Source: an uncultured Eubacteriales bacterium (lineage in GTDB: Bacteria; Bacillota; Clostridia; Oscillospirales; Oscillospiraceae). Taken from it: a stretch of DNA of 10,565 nt. Under the pieces are notes generated by a model that saw only the letters and a program-made list of their open reading frames with translations, did no database searches and was not told where the DNA came from. The translations under genes were made by a program, and so were the position numbers. The DNA is taken from NCBI GenBank assembly GCA_900552725.1, contig USAT01000066.1, positions 1-10,565 of the forward strand, written 5' to 3'. Below, in pieces: positions 1 to 6,890 of this stretch (positions are counted from its first letter, which is position 1; each line of letters opens with the position of its first letter).

Positions 1-2
1 TG

Positions 3-824
3 TTCCCCGCTCTGTTCGTGACCATCGCCTGCGGCGCTGTGTCCGGCTTCCACTCTCTGGTTGGTTCCGGCACCACCTCCAAGCAGCTGGATCAGGAAAA
101 GGATGCCAAGCCCATCGCTTATGGCGGCATGCTGATCGAGTGCGCTCTGGCTCTGATCTCCGTCTGCGCTGTCGGCTACATCTGGAACCAGTATGCTGAC
201 GGCACCACCGTGACTCCTACCGTCGTGTTTGCTACCGGCCTTGCCTCCATGTTCTCCAAGGTGTTCGGTGATGGCTGCTACAACGCTGTGTACTCCATGC
301 TGATTCTGGCCGTGTCCGCTTTCTGCCTGACCTCCGTGGATACCGCTACCCGTCTGGCCCGTTACATGTTCGCTGAGTTCTTCGTCGAGCCTGGCCAGAC
401 CCGCGAGGATCTGAAGGGCTGGAAGCGCGTCATCACCAACCCCTATGTTGCCACCGGTATCACCGTGGTAGCCGGCGTGGCTCTGGGCCTGACCGGTTAT
501 GCCAAGATCTGGGCTCTGTTCGGCGCTGCCAACCAGCTGCTGGCTGCTCTGGGTCTGCTGGCTGTGTGCTGCTGGCTGGGTAAGATCGGCCGCAACAACA
601 AGATGTTCTACTTCCCCATGTTCTTCATGCTGATCGTCACTCTGACCTCCCTGGTGTTCACCATCAAGGCTCAGATCGCTGGTATCGCTGCCGGCGGCGA
701 AGGCGTGGTGTGGTGCTACATCCGCGGCATCATCGGCGTGCTGCTGGTGATCCTGGCCATCGACCTGGTGGTGCAGGGCGTCAAGGCTCTGAGCGCTCAG
801 AAGAAGGCCGCTGCTGCCAAGTAA
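3..824 (+). CDS. cstA: CstA-family carbon starvation / pyruvate transporter, 3' part only
   Basis: Integral membrane transporter of the CstA family. Members such as CstA and BtsT of E. coli import pyruvate, and some have been linked to peptide uptake. The visible 273 residues start inside the gene: the frame is open from base 3 (PALFVTIACG) and the GTG at 18 is internal. The conserved stretch CGAVSGFHSLVGSGTTSKQL is followed by AYGGMLIEC, both hallmarks of the family, and then by several hydrophobic segments and a short charged tail ending QKKAAAAK. The missing N-terminal half lies off the window. Codon use differs from the leftward genes: Ala is often GCT and no GCG was seen, which fits a highly expressed gene. 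The family call is firm; the transported substrate is inferred from the family. Confidence 0.93.
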   Translation, partial: FPALFVTIACGAVSGFHSLVGSGTTSKQLDQEKDAKPIAYGGMLIECALALISVCAVGYIWNQYADGTTVTPTVVFATGLASMFSKVFGDGCYNAVYSMLILAVSAFCLTSVDTATRLARYMFAEFFVEPGQTREDLKGWKRVITNPYVATGITVVAGVALGLTGYAKIWALFGAANQLLAALGLLAVCCWLGKIGRNNKMFYFPMFFMLIVTLTSLVFTIKAQIAGIAAGGEGVVWCYIRGIIGVLLVILAIDLVVQGVKALSAQKKAAAAK

Positions 825-860
825 CGCTGTCCATTGTGAGTTTTCTCACCCCTTATAAAC

Positions 861-900
861 AACAAAGAAGGGACTTCCGAAAGGAAGTCCCTTCTTTGTT
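861..900. terminator. Bidirectional intrinsic terminator between convergent genes
   Basis: An 18-bp perfect stem (861-878 paired with 883-900) closes on a GAAA tetraloop. The 3' arm on the + strand is U-rich (CTTCTTTGTT followed by TGTT). It lies 36 bases after the cstA stop and 2 bases from the stop of the opposing HTH gene, so it can end both transcripts. Confidence 0.88.
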
Positions 901-902
901 TG

Positions 903-1853
903 TTACTCTGCTGAGAGCACCTGCTGTGCGGCTGCATCATAGCGAACGGTCACTGCGTGACCGGTGTTGTCGGTGCCGGTGTAGGAGCATTTCACCTGCA
1001 GCACCGTGCCTTCCCAGCCATCGAAGGTCACATCAAAGATGGGATAGCCGGACGGCTGCGCCGTTTTCACGGCGGAAAATGCCGCTTTCAGCGCTTCATC
1101 CCCCTCATGCCACAGGTGCTCCAGGATAAGTCTCATGCTGCCGTCTGACTGACCGTACCACCGCTCATCCGCGCCCTGATAGAAATGCCAGAGCTTGCAC
1201 TCAAGGTAGGGTGTTTCGTTCTGAACGCTCTGCCCGATGGCCAGATAGGCGCTGTCCGGCGACCAGTACAGGCCGGTGACCGCCGTGCGGGGATACGATT
1301 CGCTCATACCGGCGTCCACACCGCCATCACCCCAGCGGCGCTGTATATCGGCCGGGTTCGTTACCTTAACCGACGAATTGCCGAAGCTGCCGGTATACGT
1401 CACCACGGTGATACTGCCATCGGGTGATGTACTGCTTTCGTTGCGGAACAGTTTTCCCTGCACTTGCAGGCTGCTCAGAAGGACATACATACCTGCCAGC
1501 ACGATCAGGCTCAGTGCTGCCGCCATGGCGATGAACCAGCGTCTGCGCCGCCGGGCGCGGCGCTCCGCCAGTGTCAGGTCCAGCACCGCCTGCACCGCTT
1601 CCGAGGTAGGCGCAGGCTCCTCCGCCGCTTCCGGTTCCGCCGGGGCGGTCTGATAGGTCAGCAGCTGATCCACGCTGAGGCCCAGCGCCTCCGCCAGCGG
1701 CTCCAGCAGCGAGATATCCGGGCAGCCCGCGCCCCGCTCCCATTTGCTGACGGCCTTGTCCGTCACATGCAGCGCCTCCGCCAGCTCCCGCTGGGTCAGG
1801 TTCAGTTCCTTACGTCTCTGGGCGATGAATCTGCCCAACATTTCTCGATCCAT
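903..1853 (-). CDS. XRE-family HTH regulator with a membrane anchor and extracytoplasmic domain
   Basis: A 316-residue protein. Residues 5-62 form a Cro/C1-type helix-turn-helix: LTQRELAEALHVTDKAVSKW holds the two helices, and the CPDISLLEPLAEALGLSVDQL tail is typical of clostridial XRE regulators. Residues 70-87 are an acidic, Ala/Pro/Glu-rich linker. A basic run RRARRRRRW (98-106) precedes a single membrane segment at about 107-127, so the HTH should be cytoplasmic. Residues 130-316 should be outside the cell; they contain SPDG (143-146) and YWSPDSAYLAIG (196-207), which resemble beta-propeller blade motifs, though no full propeller fits in this length. I do not recognise a named family for this part. 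The start is supported by GGAGGTGATCC just upstream. It is probably a one-component membrane-bound sensor, with target unknown. Converges on cstA. Confidence 0.85.
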   Translation of the reverse strand: MDREMLGRFIAQRRKELNLTQRELAEALHVTDKAVSKWERGAGCPDISLLEPLAEALGLSVDQLLTYQTAPAEPEAAEEPAPTSEAVQAVLDLTLAERRARRRRRWFIAMAAALSLIVLAGMYVLLSSLQVQGKLFRNESSTSPDGSITVVTYTGSFGNSSVKVTNPADIQRRWGDGGVDAGMSESYPRTAVTGLYWSPDSAYLAIGQSVQNETPYLECKLWHFYQGADERWYGQSDGSMRLILEHLWHEGDEALKAAFSAVKTAQPSGYPIFDVTFDGWEGTVLQVKCSYTGTDNTGHAVTVRYDAAAQQVLSAE

Positions 1854-1922
1854 GGGATCACCTCCGGTCTCATGGTAGCAAACAGGGCGGTTTTCCGCAA
1901 CCGACGGAGCGTTTAGTGGAGC

Positions 1923-2381
1923 TTTCGCGCCTGCGGCACGGGGACATTTCGCGCTTCCGAGCGCGAGGTACTTTTGGCCGTTGTCCCAAAAGTACCCAAA
2001 AGGACAACTTAAACCTGCGGTTTAAGAATCCGCGCACGCTGCAAACACCGCAAATTTGTAACCCTTTACCGCGCGTTCGCGGAACATAGTCGTAATCGTT
2101 TTGTATGACGAATTGACCTTCGTTTTGCGCCGCTGCCGCTCATCTTTTCAACGGTAGAACTAACAGCGTTGTTCGTCATGGGCATCAGCGGCAGCGGCGC
2201 CGGTGCAGAGACGATCCTTTTAACGAAACGAAAAAGAAGGTCTTGTGTGAACGCGTGGTACGCAATAACAATTCTGTATATACTGCAGCGCGCAAGGAGG
2301 TACAGGAACCTTGGTTCCTGCCGGTGCTTTTGCCTACTTTTGTCACTGTTGACAAAAGTAGGTCGCGCCGGAGCGCGAAAC
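1923..2381. repeat. Structured intergenic repeat, copy A (related to 7921-8486)
   Basis: About 459 bases between the glucosidase stop (2391) and the HTH gene. The ends are inverted relatives: the left reads TTTCGCGCttccgaGCGCGAG then gTACTTTTGG (1947-1977), and the right, read inward on the minus strand, gives TTTCGCGCtccgGCGCGA then cctACTTTTG. Hairpins seen: 1949-1954/1961-1966; 1968-1977/1986-1995; 1980-1986/2002-2008 (overlapping the previous one); 2009-2015/2019-2025; 2127-2140/2187-2200 (14 bp perfect, loop 46); 2303-2310/2313-2320; 2334-2344/2351-2361; 2363-2368/2373-2378. Bases 2009-2041 are identical to 8009-8041, and the similarity continues without gaps for roughly another 80 bases. 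A degenerate second left end starts at 1923 (TTTCGCGCCTGCGG). No convincing ORF lies inside. It fills most of the gene-free stretch 1854-2390; I see nothing in 1866-1922. Confidence 0.85.
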
Positions 2382-2390
2382 ACTACTCCC

Positions 2391-4040
2391 TCACGCCTCG
2401 AACAGATACACCCTCGTCTCATAGGACCTCGTCCGGAAGGGCCGGGCCGGGTCGTCCACCGGGTAATTCTGCAGCACCAGCTTGCCCTGCGCCAGATCAT
2501 ACCCCTTGGGCGGCGTCACCGTCAGGGGTCGCTCGGCAAAGGAGCAGATCACCAGCAGCCGTTGGCCCTTCATCTCCCGCGTATACATGTAAAGGCTTCC
2601 CGCCAGGGGGCAGCAGTCGTGATATTTGCCCTCCCGCACCACCGGCAGGCGCTTGCGCAGGGCGATGGCCTTACGGTAGAAGTTCAGCAGCGAGTCCGGG
2701 TCGCGCTCCTGAGCCGCCACGTTGACGGCGTGATAGTTGGTGTTCACATAGAACCAGGGCTTGCCGGTGGTAAATCCCGCATTGGCGGTATCGTCCCACT
2801 GCATGGGGGTGCGGGCGCTGTCCCGGCTGCCGATCCACAGCCACCGCAGCCGCACCTTCTCCGGCAGGCCGGGCATGAAGTTGCGGCTCTGGACGTCCTC
2901 GTACATATCCGTATGGACGGGCCGCCAGTTGGTCATGCCGATCTCCTGCCCCTGATAAACGAAGGGCGTGCCCTGCTGGAAGAGATACGCCGCCGCCAGC
3001 GCCTTGCCGCTCTCGGTACGATACTCTTCGCTGCCGTAACGGGAGATGACCCGGGGATGGTCGTGGTTTTCCAGATACAGCATGTTCCACGCCTTGCCCC
3101 GCAGCTTCCGCTGCCACAGATCCCACACCCGCTTCAGCCTCCGCAGGGAAAAGGCCGTGTGGGCATAGTCGGTATACAGGCAGTCGGCGCACATGGACTG
3201 GAACTGGATCATCATATCCATCTGGCCGTGCTTCTCGTCGATGTATTTCAGGGCCTGACGGGGGCTCACCATAGGTGCCTCCGCCAGCGTCACGCAGTTA
3301 TAGTGATCCAGCACGTCCCGCTTGAACTCCTCCAGATACTCATGGACCCGCGGGCCGTGGTTATAGTGGCGGATGCCCCGGGCGGCAGGCATCAGCCGGT
3401 CATCCGGCAGACCGTCCTTCTTGGAGATGAAGGTGATCACATCCTCCCGGAAGCCGTCCACCCCCAGATCCAGCCAGAACCGCAGGATGTCCTTTACCTC
3501 CTGCCGCACCAGCGGGTTATCCATGTTCAGATCCGGCTGCTTCACGGCGAACAGGTGCAGATAGTACTCCTGCCGCAGCTCGTCCCACTGCCACGCCTTC
3601 CCCTCGAACACGCTGTCCCAGTTGTTGGGCAGGTCGCCGCTGGGCTTCTCCTTCCGCCAGATGTAGTAGTCGGTATAGGGCGCGATGCGGCGGCGGGACT
3701 TCTGGAACCACTCGTGCTCGTCGCTGGTGTGGTTCACCACCAGATCCATAATGACCTTCATGCCCCGCTGATGGGCGCCCTCCAGCACCTTTTTGAACCA
3801 ATCCATGCCGCCGAACTCCGGCGCGATGTCCCGGTAATCGGAGATATCGTACCCGCAGTCCGCCCCCGGCGAGGGATACAGCGGCGAAAACCAGATGCCG
3901 TCCATCCCCAGGCTTTTGATGTAGTCCAGCTTTTCGTACACGCCCTGCAGATCGCCCATGCCGTCGCCGTCGCCATCCTTGAAGCTGCGCGGCCAGATCT
4001 GATAGAACACCATGTCCTTATACCAGCGGTCACGTCCCAT
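2391..4040 (-). CDS. GH13 alpha-glucosidase, oligo-1,6-glucosidase type
   Basis: A 549-residue cytoplasmic enzyme with no signal peptide, the usual length for GH13 oligo-1,6-glucosidases, which cut alpha-glucosidic bonds at the non-reducing end of isomaltose-like sugars. The (beta/alpha)8 barrel carries the family blocks: calcium loop DGDGDGMGD (22-30), MDLVVNHTSDEHEWF (98-112), GFRED with nucleophile Asp200, TLAEAP with acid/base Glu254, ENHDHPR with Asp327, and GTPFVYQGQEIGMTNW (357-372). The residue after the nucleophile is Val201, which in this family goes with alpha-1,6 rather than alpha-1,4 preference. Glu199 stands where relatives usually have Met. A C-terminal beta domain (about 475-549) completes the fold. 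The start follows AAAGGGG at nine bases. Trehalose-6-phosphate hydrolase or another alpha-glucosidase of the same subfamily remains possible. It has its own promoter, and the peptide-type importer lies just upstream. Confidence 0.9.
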   Translation of the reverse strand: MGRDRWYKDMVFYQIWPRSFKDGDGDGMGDLQGVYEKLDYIKSLGMDGIWFSPLYPSPGADCGYDISDYRDIAPEFGGMDWFKKVLEGAHQRGMKVIMDLVVNHTSDEHEWFQKSRRRIAPYTDYYIWRKEKPSGDLPNNWDSVFEGKAWQWDELRQEYYLHLFAVKQPDLNMDNPLVRQEVKDILRFWLDLGVDGFREDVITFISKKDGLPDDRLMPAARGIRHYNHGPRVHEYLEEFKRDVLDHYNCVTLAEAPMVSPRQALKYIDEKHGQMDMMIQFQSMCADCLYTDYAHTAFSLRRLKRVWDLWQRKLRGKAWNMLYLENHDHPRVISRYGSEEYRTESGKALAAAYLFQQGTPFVYQGQEIGMTNWRPVHTDMYEDVQSRNFMPGLPEKVRLRWLWIGSRDSARTPMQWDDTANAGFTTGKPWFYVNTNYHAVNVAAQERDPDSLLNFYRKAIALRKRLPVVREGKYHDCCPLAGSLYMYTREMKGQRLLVICSFAERPLTVTPPKGYDLAQGKLVLQNYPVDDPARPFRTRSYETRVYLFEA

Positions 4041-4069
4041 ATTGTCTTGCCCCTTTCCGTTTTTTCTCT

Positions 4070-4098
4070 ATTATAGACCAACCGGTGCGGCCTTGCAA
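4070..4098 (-). promoter_or_regulatory. Predicted sigma-A promoter of the glucosidase gene
   Basis: On the minus strand a perfect -10 box TATAAT (4075 to 4070) stands exactly 17 bases after TTGCAA (4098 to 4093; 4 of 6 match to TTGACA). Transcription would start near 4063, giving a leader of about 22 bases that holds the AAAGGGG ribosome site. The -35 box is the centre of the palindrome at 4081-4110. Confidence 0.6.
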
Positions 4099-4110
4099 GG
4101 CCGCACCGGT
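4081..4110. promoter_or_regulatory. Perfect 30-bp palindrome over the glucosidase -35 box (operator and/or terminator)
   Basis: ACCGGTGCGGCCTTG is followed directly by its exact reverse complement, with no spacer. Pairing extends outward across one mismatch (4077-4079 with 4112-4114). It lies 10 bases after the stop of the last importer gene, so it could end that transcript. However, the minus strand then reads GGTTGGTCTATAATAG, which is not a proper U-tract. Its centre TTGCAA is also the likely -35 element of the next gene, so an operator role is equally plausible. Both uses may apply. Confidence 0.6.
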
Positions 4111-4120
4111 CGGTTCACAT

Positions 4121-5005
4121 TCACAAATTGCTCTGTCTTCTGTCAAAGGCCCGGCGCAGCCAGCCGCCGATGGCGGTGACACACACCAGCACCGTCACCA
4201 GGAACACGCCGGGGATCACGATGATCCACCACGCGCCCCGGTTCAGCGCCTGCTGGGACAGCGTCAGCATACTGCCCCAGGAGATGACCTCCAGCGGCAG
4301 TCCCATGCCCAGGAAGCTGAGAGTGGACTCCGCCGCGATGGCGGTGGACACGCTCATAACCACCATGAACAGGATGGACGACAGGAAATTGGGGGCCAGA
4401 TGCCGCCACAGCACCCGCCCGAAGCCGCCGCCCATGCAGCGGCAGGCGATGACATAGCCGCTCTGGCGGAGCTGGCGCACCTCGGTGCGCACCACCTTGG
4501 CCATGGCGCACCATCCGGTGACGCCGATCACCAGCGACAGACTCAGCACACTGGCCGTGCCCAGGATGGCCTGCAGAAACAGCACCAGCAGCAGCGACGG
4601 CACGCTGCCCAGCAGCTCCGTCAGGCGCATCATGGCCGTGTCCAGCCACGGTGCCGCCATACCGCTGACCGCGCCGTACACCACGGCGATGACCGTGGCG
4701 ATGGCCGCCGCCAGAAAGCCCACCGTCAGCGACACCCGCCCGCCGTACCAGATGCAGGCGAAGATGTCCCGGCCCATGGTGTCGGTACCGAACCAGAATC
4801 GGGCCGACGGCGCGGCGGCGCAGTCGGCAAGATCCATATAGGCGGGATCCCGCCCCGTCAGCAGCGGCGCGCACACGCAGCCCAGCACGATCACCGCCAG
4901 CACCGCCATGGGCAGCACCGGCAGCCTCCGCCGCCGGACAGCGGGCGCGGCGGGCGTCTTCTCCGGCAGGATGCCCACCACGGAGAACAGCTCCTTATCC
5001 GTCAC
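4121..5005 (-). CDS. Peptide/nickel-type ABC importer, permease (DppC/OppC family)
   Basis: A 294-residue inner-membrane permease, partner of the DppB-like subunit encoded just upstream. Together they form the channel. A first membrane helix lies at about 28-49. FGTDTMGRD (72-80) is the hallmark of the DppC/OppC branch. Further helices lie at about 95-117, 134-165, 207-228 and 258-281. The cytoplasmic loop that contacts the ATPases (EAA-like, 175-206, EVRQLRQSGYVIACRCMGGG then RHLAPN) is intact. I chose the GTG at 5005-5003: its GTGA overlaps the TGA of the permease gene before it, and GGGGGAGGTGA lies upstream at good spacing. The frame stays open to 5113, but that part reads as out-of-frame dppB sequence. 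Last gene of the importer cluster. Confidence 0.9.
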   Translation of the reverse strand: MTDKELFSVVGILPEKTPAAPAVRRRRLPVLPMAVLAVIVLGCVCAPLLTGRDPAYMDLADCAAAPSARFWFGTDTMGRDIFACIWYGGRVSLTVGFLAAAIATVIAVVYGAVSGMAAPWLDTAMMRLTELLGSVPSLLLVLFLQAILGTASVLSLSLVIGVTGWCAMAKVVRTEVRQLRQSGYVIACRCMGGGFGRVLWRHLAPNFLSSILFMVVMSVSTAIAAESTLSFLGMGLPLEVISWGSMLTLSQQALNRGAWWIIVIPGVFLVTVLVCVTAIGGWLRRAFDRRQSNL

Positions 5006-5991
5006 AGCGCCGTCACCTCCCCCTGAGAGGCCCGCTGCCGGGGGTCGATCCGCTGGTTGATGGTCTGTGCGATCATGCTGCACAGGATCACCACCGCGCC
5101 GGTCAGCACGCACAGCACCATCAGCAGGTTATAGTCGGCATACCGGGCGCTCTCGAAGGACAGCGCCCCCAGTCCCGGATAGCTGAACACCGTCTCCACG
5201 ATGTAGGTGCCGCCCAGCACATGGGGCACCGAAATGGCCATCAGGCTGAAATACGCCGGCAGGCTGTTGGGCAGGCAGTGCCGCAGCAGCAGACGGCGGC
5301 GGCTGAGGCCCGTGGCCCGGCCCATCAGCACATAGTCGGCGCGCACCTCCTCCAGCAGGCGGCTGCGCACCATATAGGCGTAGTACCACAGATGCCCCGC
5401 CAGCACCACCGCCATGGGCAGGATCAGATGCACAATCCGGTCGCCCACGTCGGAGGCACGGCCCACGGAGTACGCGCCGCTGCTGGGCAGCCAGCCCAGC
5501 AGCACGCAGAAGATCAGGATCAATAGCATGGACAGCCAGAACTCGGGAATGCAGCTCATCACCGTGCCCAACCGGCACAGCAGCCGATCCACCCACCGGT
5601 CCTCGTACCAAGCGCACAGAAGGCCCAGCCCCAGCGCACCGGCAAAGGTCAGCACAAAGCCCAGCCCACCCAGCAGCAGCGTATTGCCCAGCCGCTGGGA
5701 GATGACCTCCATCACCGGCTGCTTGTACTTATAGGAGATGCCGAACTCCCCGTGGAGGGCGTTTTTCAGCCATACGCCGTACTGCTCCAGCAGCGGCTGA
5801 TCCAGGCCCAGGCGCGCCCGGGCCTCCTCCTTCTCCACCACGGACATCTTCTCCACCCGCTCGCCGTAATAGGCGCTCAGGGGATCGCTGGGCGCCAGCC
5901 GCGCCATGCAGAACACCACCAGCGACAGCAGCCACACGCTGACCAGAAATACCGCCGCCTTTTTCAGAAGCAACGCCAGGTTCTCTCTCAT
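5002..5991 (-). CDS. Peptide/nickel-type ABC importer, permease (DppB/OppB family)
   Basis: A 329-residue inner-membrane permease of the DppB/OppB branch. The N-terminal helix (about 11-31) is followed by MARLAPSDPLSAYYG, matching the usual 'PGDP' region with Ser replacing Gly, and then LGLDQPLLEQYGVWLKNALH, typical of the family. Helices lie at about 102-127, 139-167, 186-207, 246-268 and 288-310. The EAA loop at about 214-242 (EEVRADYVLMGRATGLSRRR then RHCLPN) contacts the ATPase, and VETVFSYPGLG (265-275) is diagnostic. The ATG overlaps the stop of the upstream ATPase gene in an ATGA, and a GAGGAGG ribosome site lies about seven bases away. This tight overlap argues for translational coupling. 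Confidence 0.93.
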   Translation of the reverse strand: MRENLALLLKKAAVFLVSVWLLSLVVFCMARLAPSDPLSAYYGERVEKMSVVEKEEARARLGLDQPLLEQYGVWLKNALHGEFGISYKYKQPVMEVISQRLGNTLLLGGLGFVLTFAGALGLGLLCAWYEDRWVDRLLCRLGTVMSCIPEFWLSMLLILIFCVLLGWLPSSGAYSVGRASDVGDRIVHLILPMAVVLAGHLWYYAYMVRSRLLEEVRADYVLMGRATGLSRRRLLLRHCLPNSLPAYFSLMAISVPHVLGGTYIVETVFSYPGLGALSFESARYADYNLLMVLCVLTGAVVILCSMIAQTINQRIDPRQRASQGEVTAL

Positions 5992-6890
5992 TGTGCCGCC
6001 TCCTCTCCCAGCAAGGCGAAGTGTCCCGGCTCCGTCTCCGTCATCGTGCCCTCCCGGCAGAAGGTCACTGCGTCAAAGTCCACCCGCTGGCGCTGCCGCT
6101 CTCGGATGGGATCGGGCAGGGGGATGGCCGACAGCAGCGCCCTGGTATAGTCGTGCCGGGGCCGGGCGAACACCGCCTCGGTGGGGCCGATCTCCACCAG
6201 CTTGCCCCGGTACATGACCCCCACCCGGTCACACAGATACTCCACCATGGACAGGTCGTGGGCGATGAACAGAATGGAGAAGCCATGCTCCTGCCGCAGG
6301 TGGGAGAACAGGTTGATGATCTGGGCCTGGATGGACACGTCCAGCGCCGCCACCGGCTCGTCCGCCACCAGCAGCTTCGGCTCCATGCTCAGCGCCCGGG
6401 CGATGGCCACCCGCTGGCGCTGTCCGCCGGACATCTCCGGTGGACACTTGTCCAGATAGCTCTCCTCCATCCCCACATAGTAGAGCTGGAAGGCCGCCTC
6501 TGCCCGCAGGCTGCCCCGGGGCGGCTTCACCCGGTGGATACGCATAGGCTCGGCAATGATCTCCGCCGCCGTCATCCGGGGATTGAGACTGGAGGTGGAG
6601 TCCTGGAAGATGATCTGCCGCTCCGCCTCCAACCGGCGGCGGTTGGCCCGGAACTGGGCGGCGTCGCAGGTGTCGATGCCGTCGTAGTAAATATGCCCCG
6701 CCGTGGGGCGGTATACGTTCATCACGCAGCGGGCCACGGTGGATTTGCCGCAGCCGCTCTCCCCCACCAGGCCCAGGATCTCGCCCCGCCGCAGCTGAAA
6801 GGACACGTCGTCCACCGCCCGCAGCGTCTGCCTGCCCGGCAGGGGGAAGCAGTGGCTCAGATGCCGCACATCCAGCAGAATATCAGACAT
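5988..6890 (-). CDS. Peptide/nickel-type ABC importer, ATP-binding protein (DppF/OppF-like)
   Basis: A 300-residue cytoplasmic ATPase, the second of two that should work as a heterodimer. Walker A GESGCGKST is at 43-51, Q-loop FQDSTSSLNPR at 95-105 with Gln96, signature SGGQRQR at 154-160, Walker B LLVADEP at 173-179 with catalytic Glu178, D-loop AALD at 181-184 and H-loop His211. All are intact. The family C-terminal region continues through RHDYTRALLSAIPLPDP (245-261), then an unusually divergent tail to residue 300. There is no cysteine cluster. The start has two AGGAG-like sites just upstream and overlaps the previous ATPase gene by 8 bases. Assignment as the F-type subunit rests on order and tail shape, so D/F could be exchanged. 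Confidence 0.92.
   Translation of the reverse strand: MSDILLDVRHLSHCFPLPGRQTLRAVDDVSFQLRRGEILGLVGESGCGKSTVARCVMNVYRPTAGHIYYDGIDTCDAAQFRANRRRLEAERQIIFQDSTSSLNPRMTAAEIIAEPMRIHRVKPPRGSLRAEAAFQLYYVGMEESYLDKCPPEMSGGQRQRVAIARALSMEPKLLVADEPVAALDVSIQAQIINLFSHLRQEHGFSILFIAHDLSMVEYLCDRVGVMYRGKLVEIGPTEAVFARPRHDYTRALLSAIPLPDPIRERQRQRVDFDAVTFCREGTMTETEPGHFALLGEEAAQ

Noticed and set aside
1872..1900. TTGCGG and TACCAT with 17-base spacing as promoter of the HTH gene
   Set aside because: Weak matches, and the start point would fall within the ribosome binding site; the true promoter may lie in or beyond repeat copy A.
1923..2381. Repeat copy A as a CRISPR array, integron attC site or riboswitch
   Set aside because: No regularly spaced direct repeats, no attC core sites, and no recognisable riboswitch consensus; the structure is a set of hairpins in mirrored halves.
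2169..4076. A 635-codon open frame on the plus strand opposite the glucosidase gene
   Set aside because: It is antisense to a gene with all GH13 motifs, its protein is His/Arg/Val-rich low-complexity sequence with no recognisable domain, and it starts inside repeat copy A. A GC-rich codon shadow.
5006..5113. An earlier ATG start at 5113 for the DppC-like permease
   Set aside because: It would overlap dppB by over 100 bases and adds non-homologous residues; the GTG at 5005 has a GTGA stop-start overlap and a strong ribosome site.
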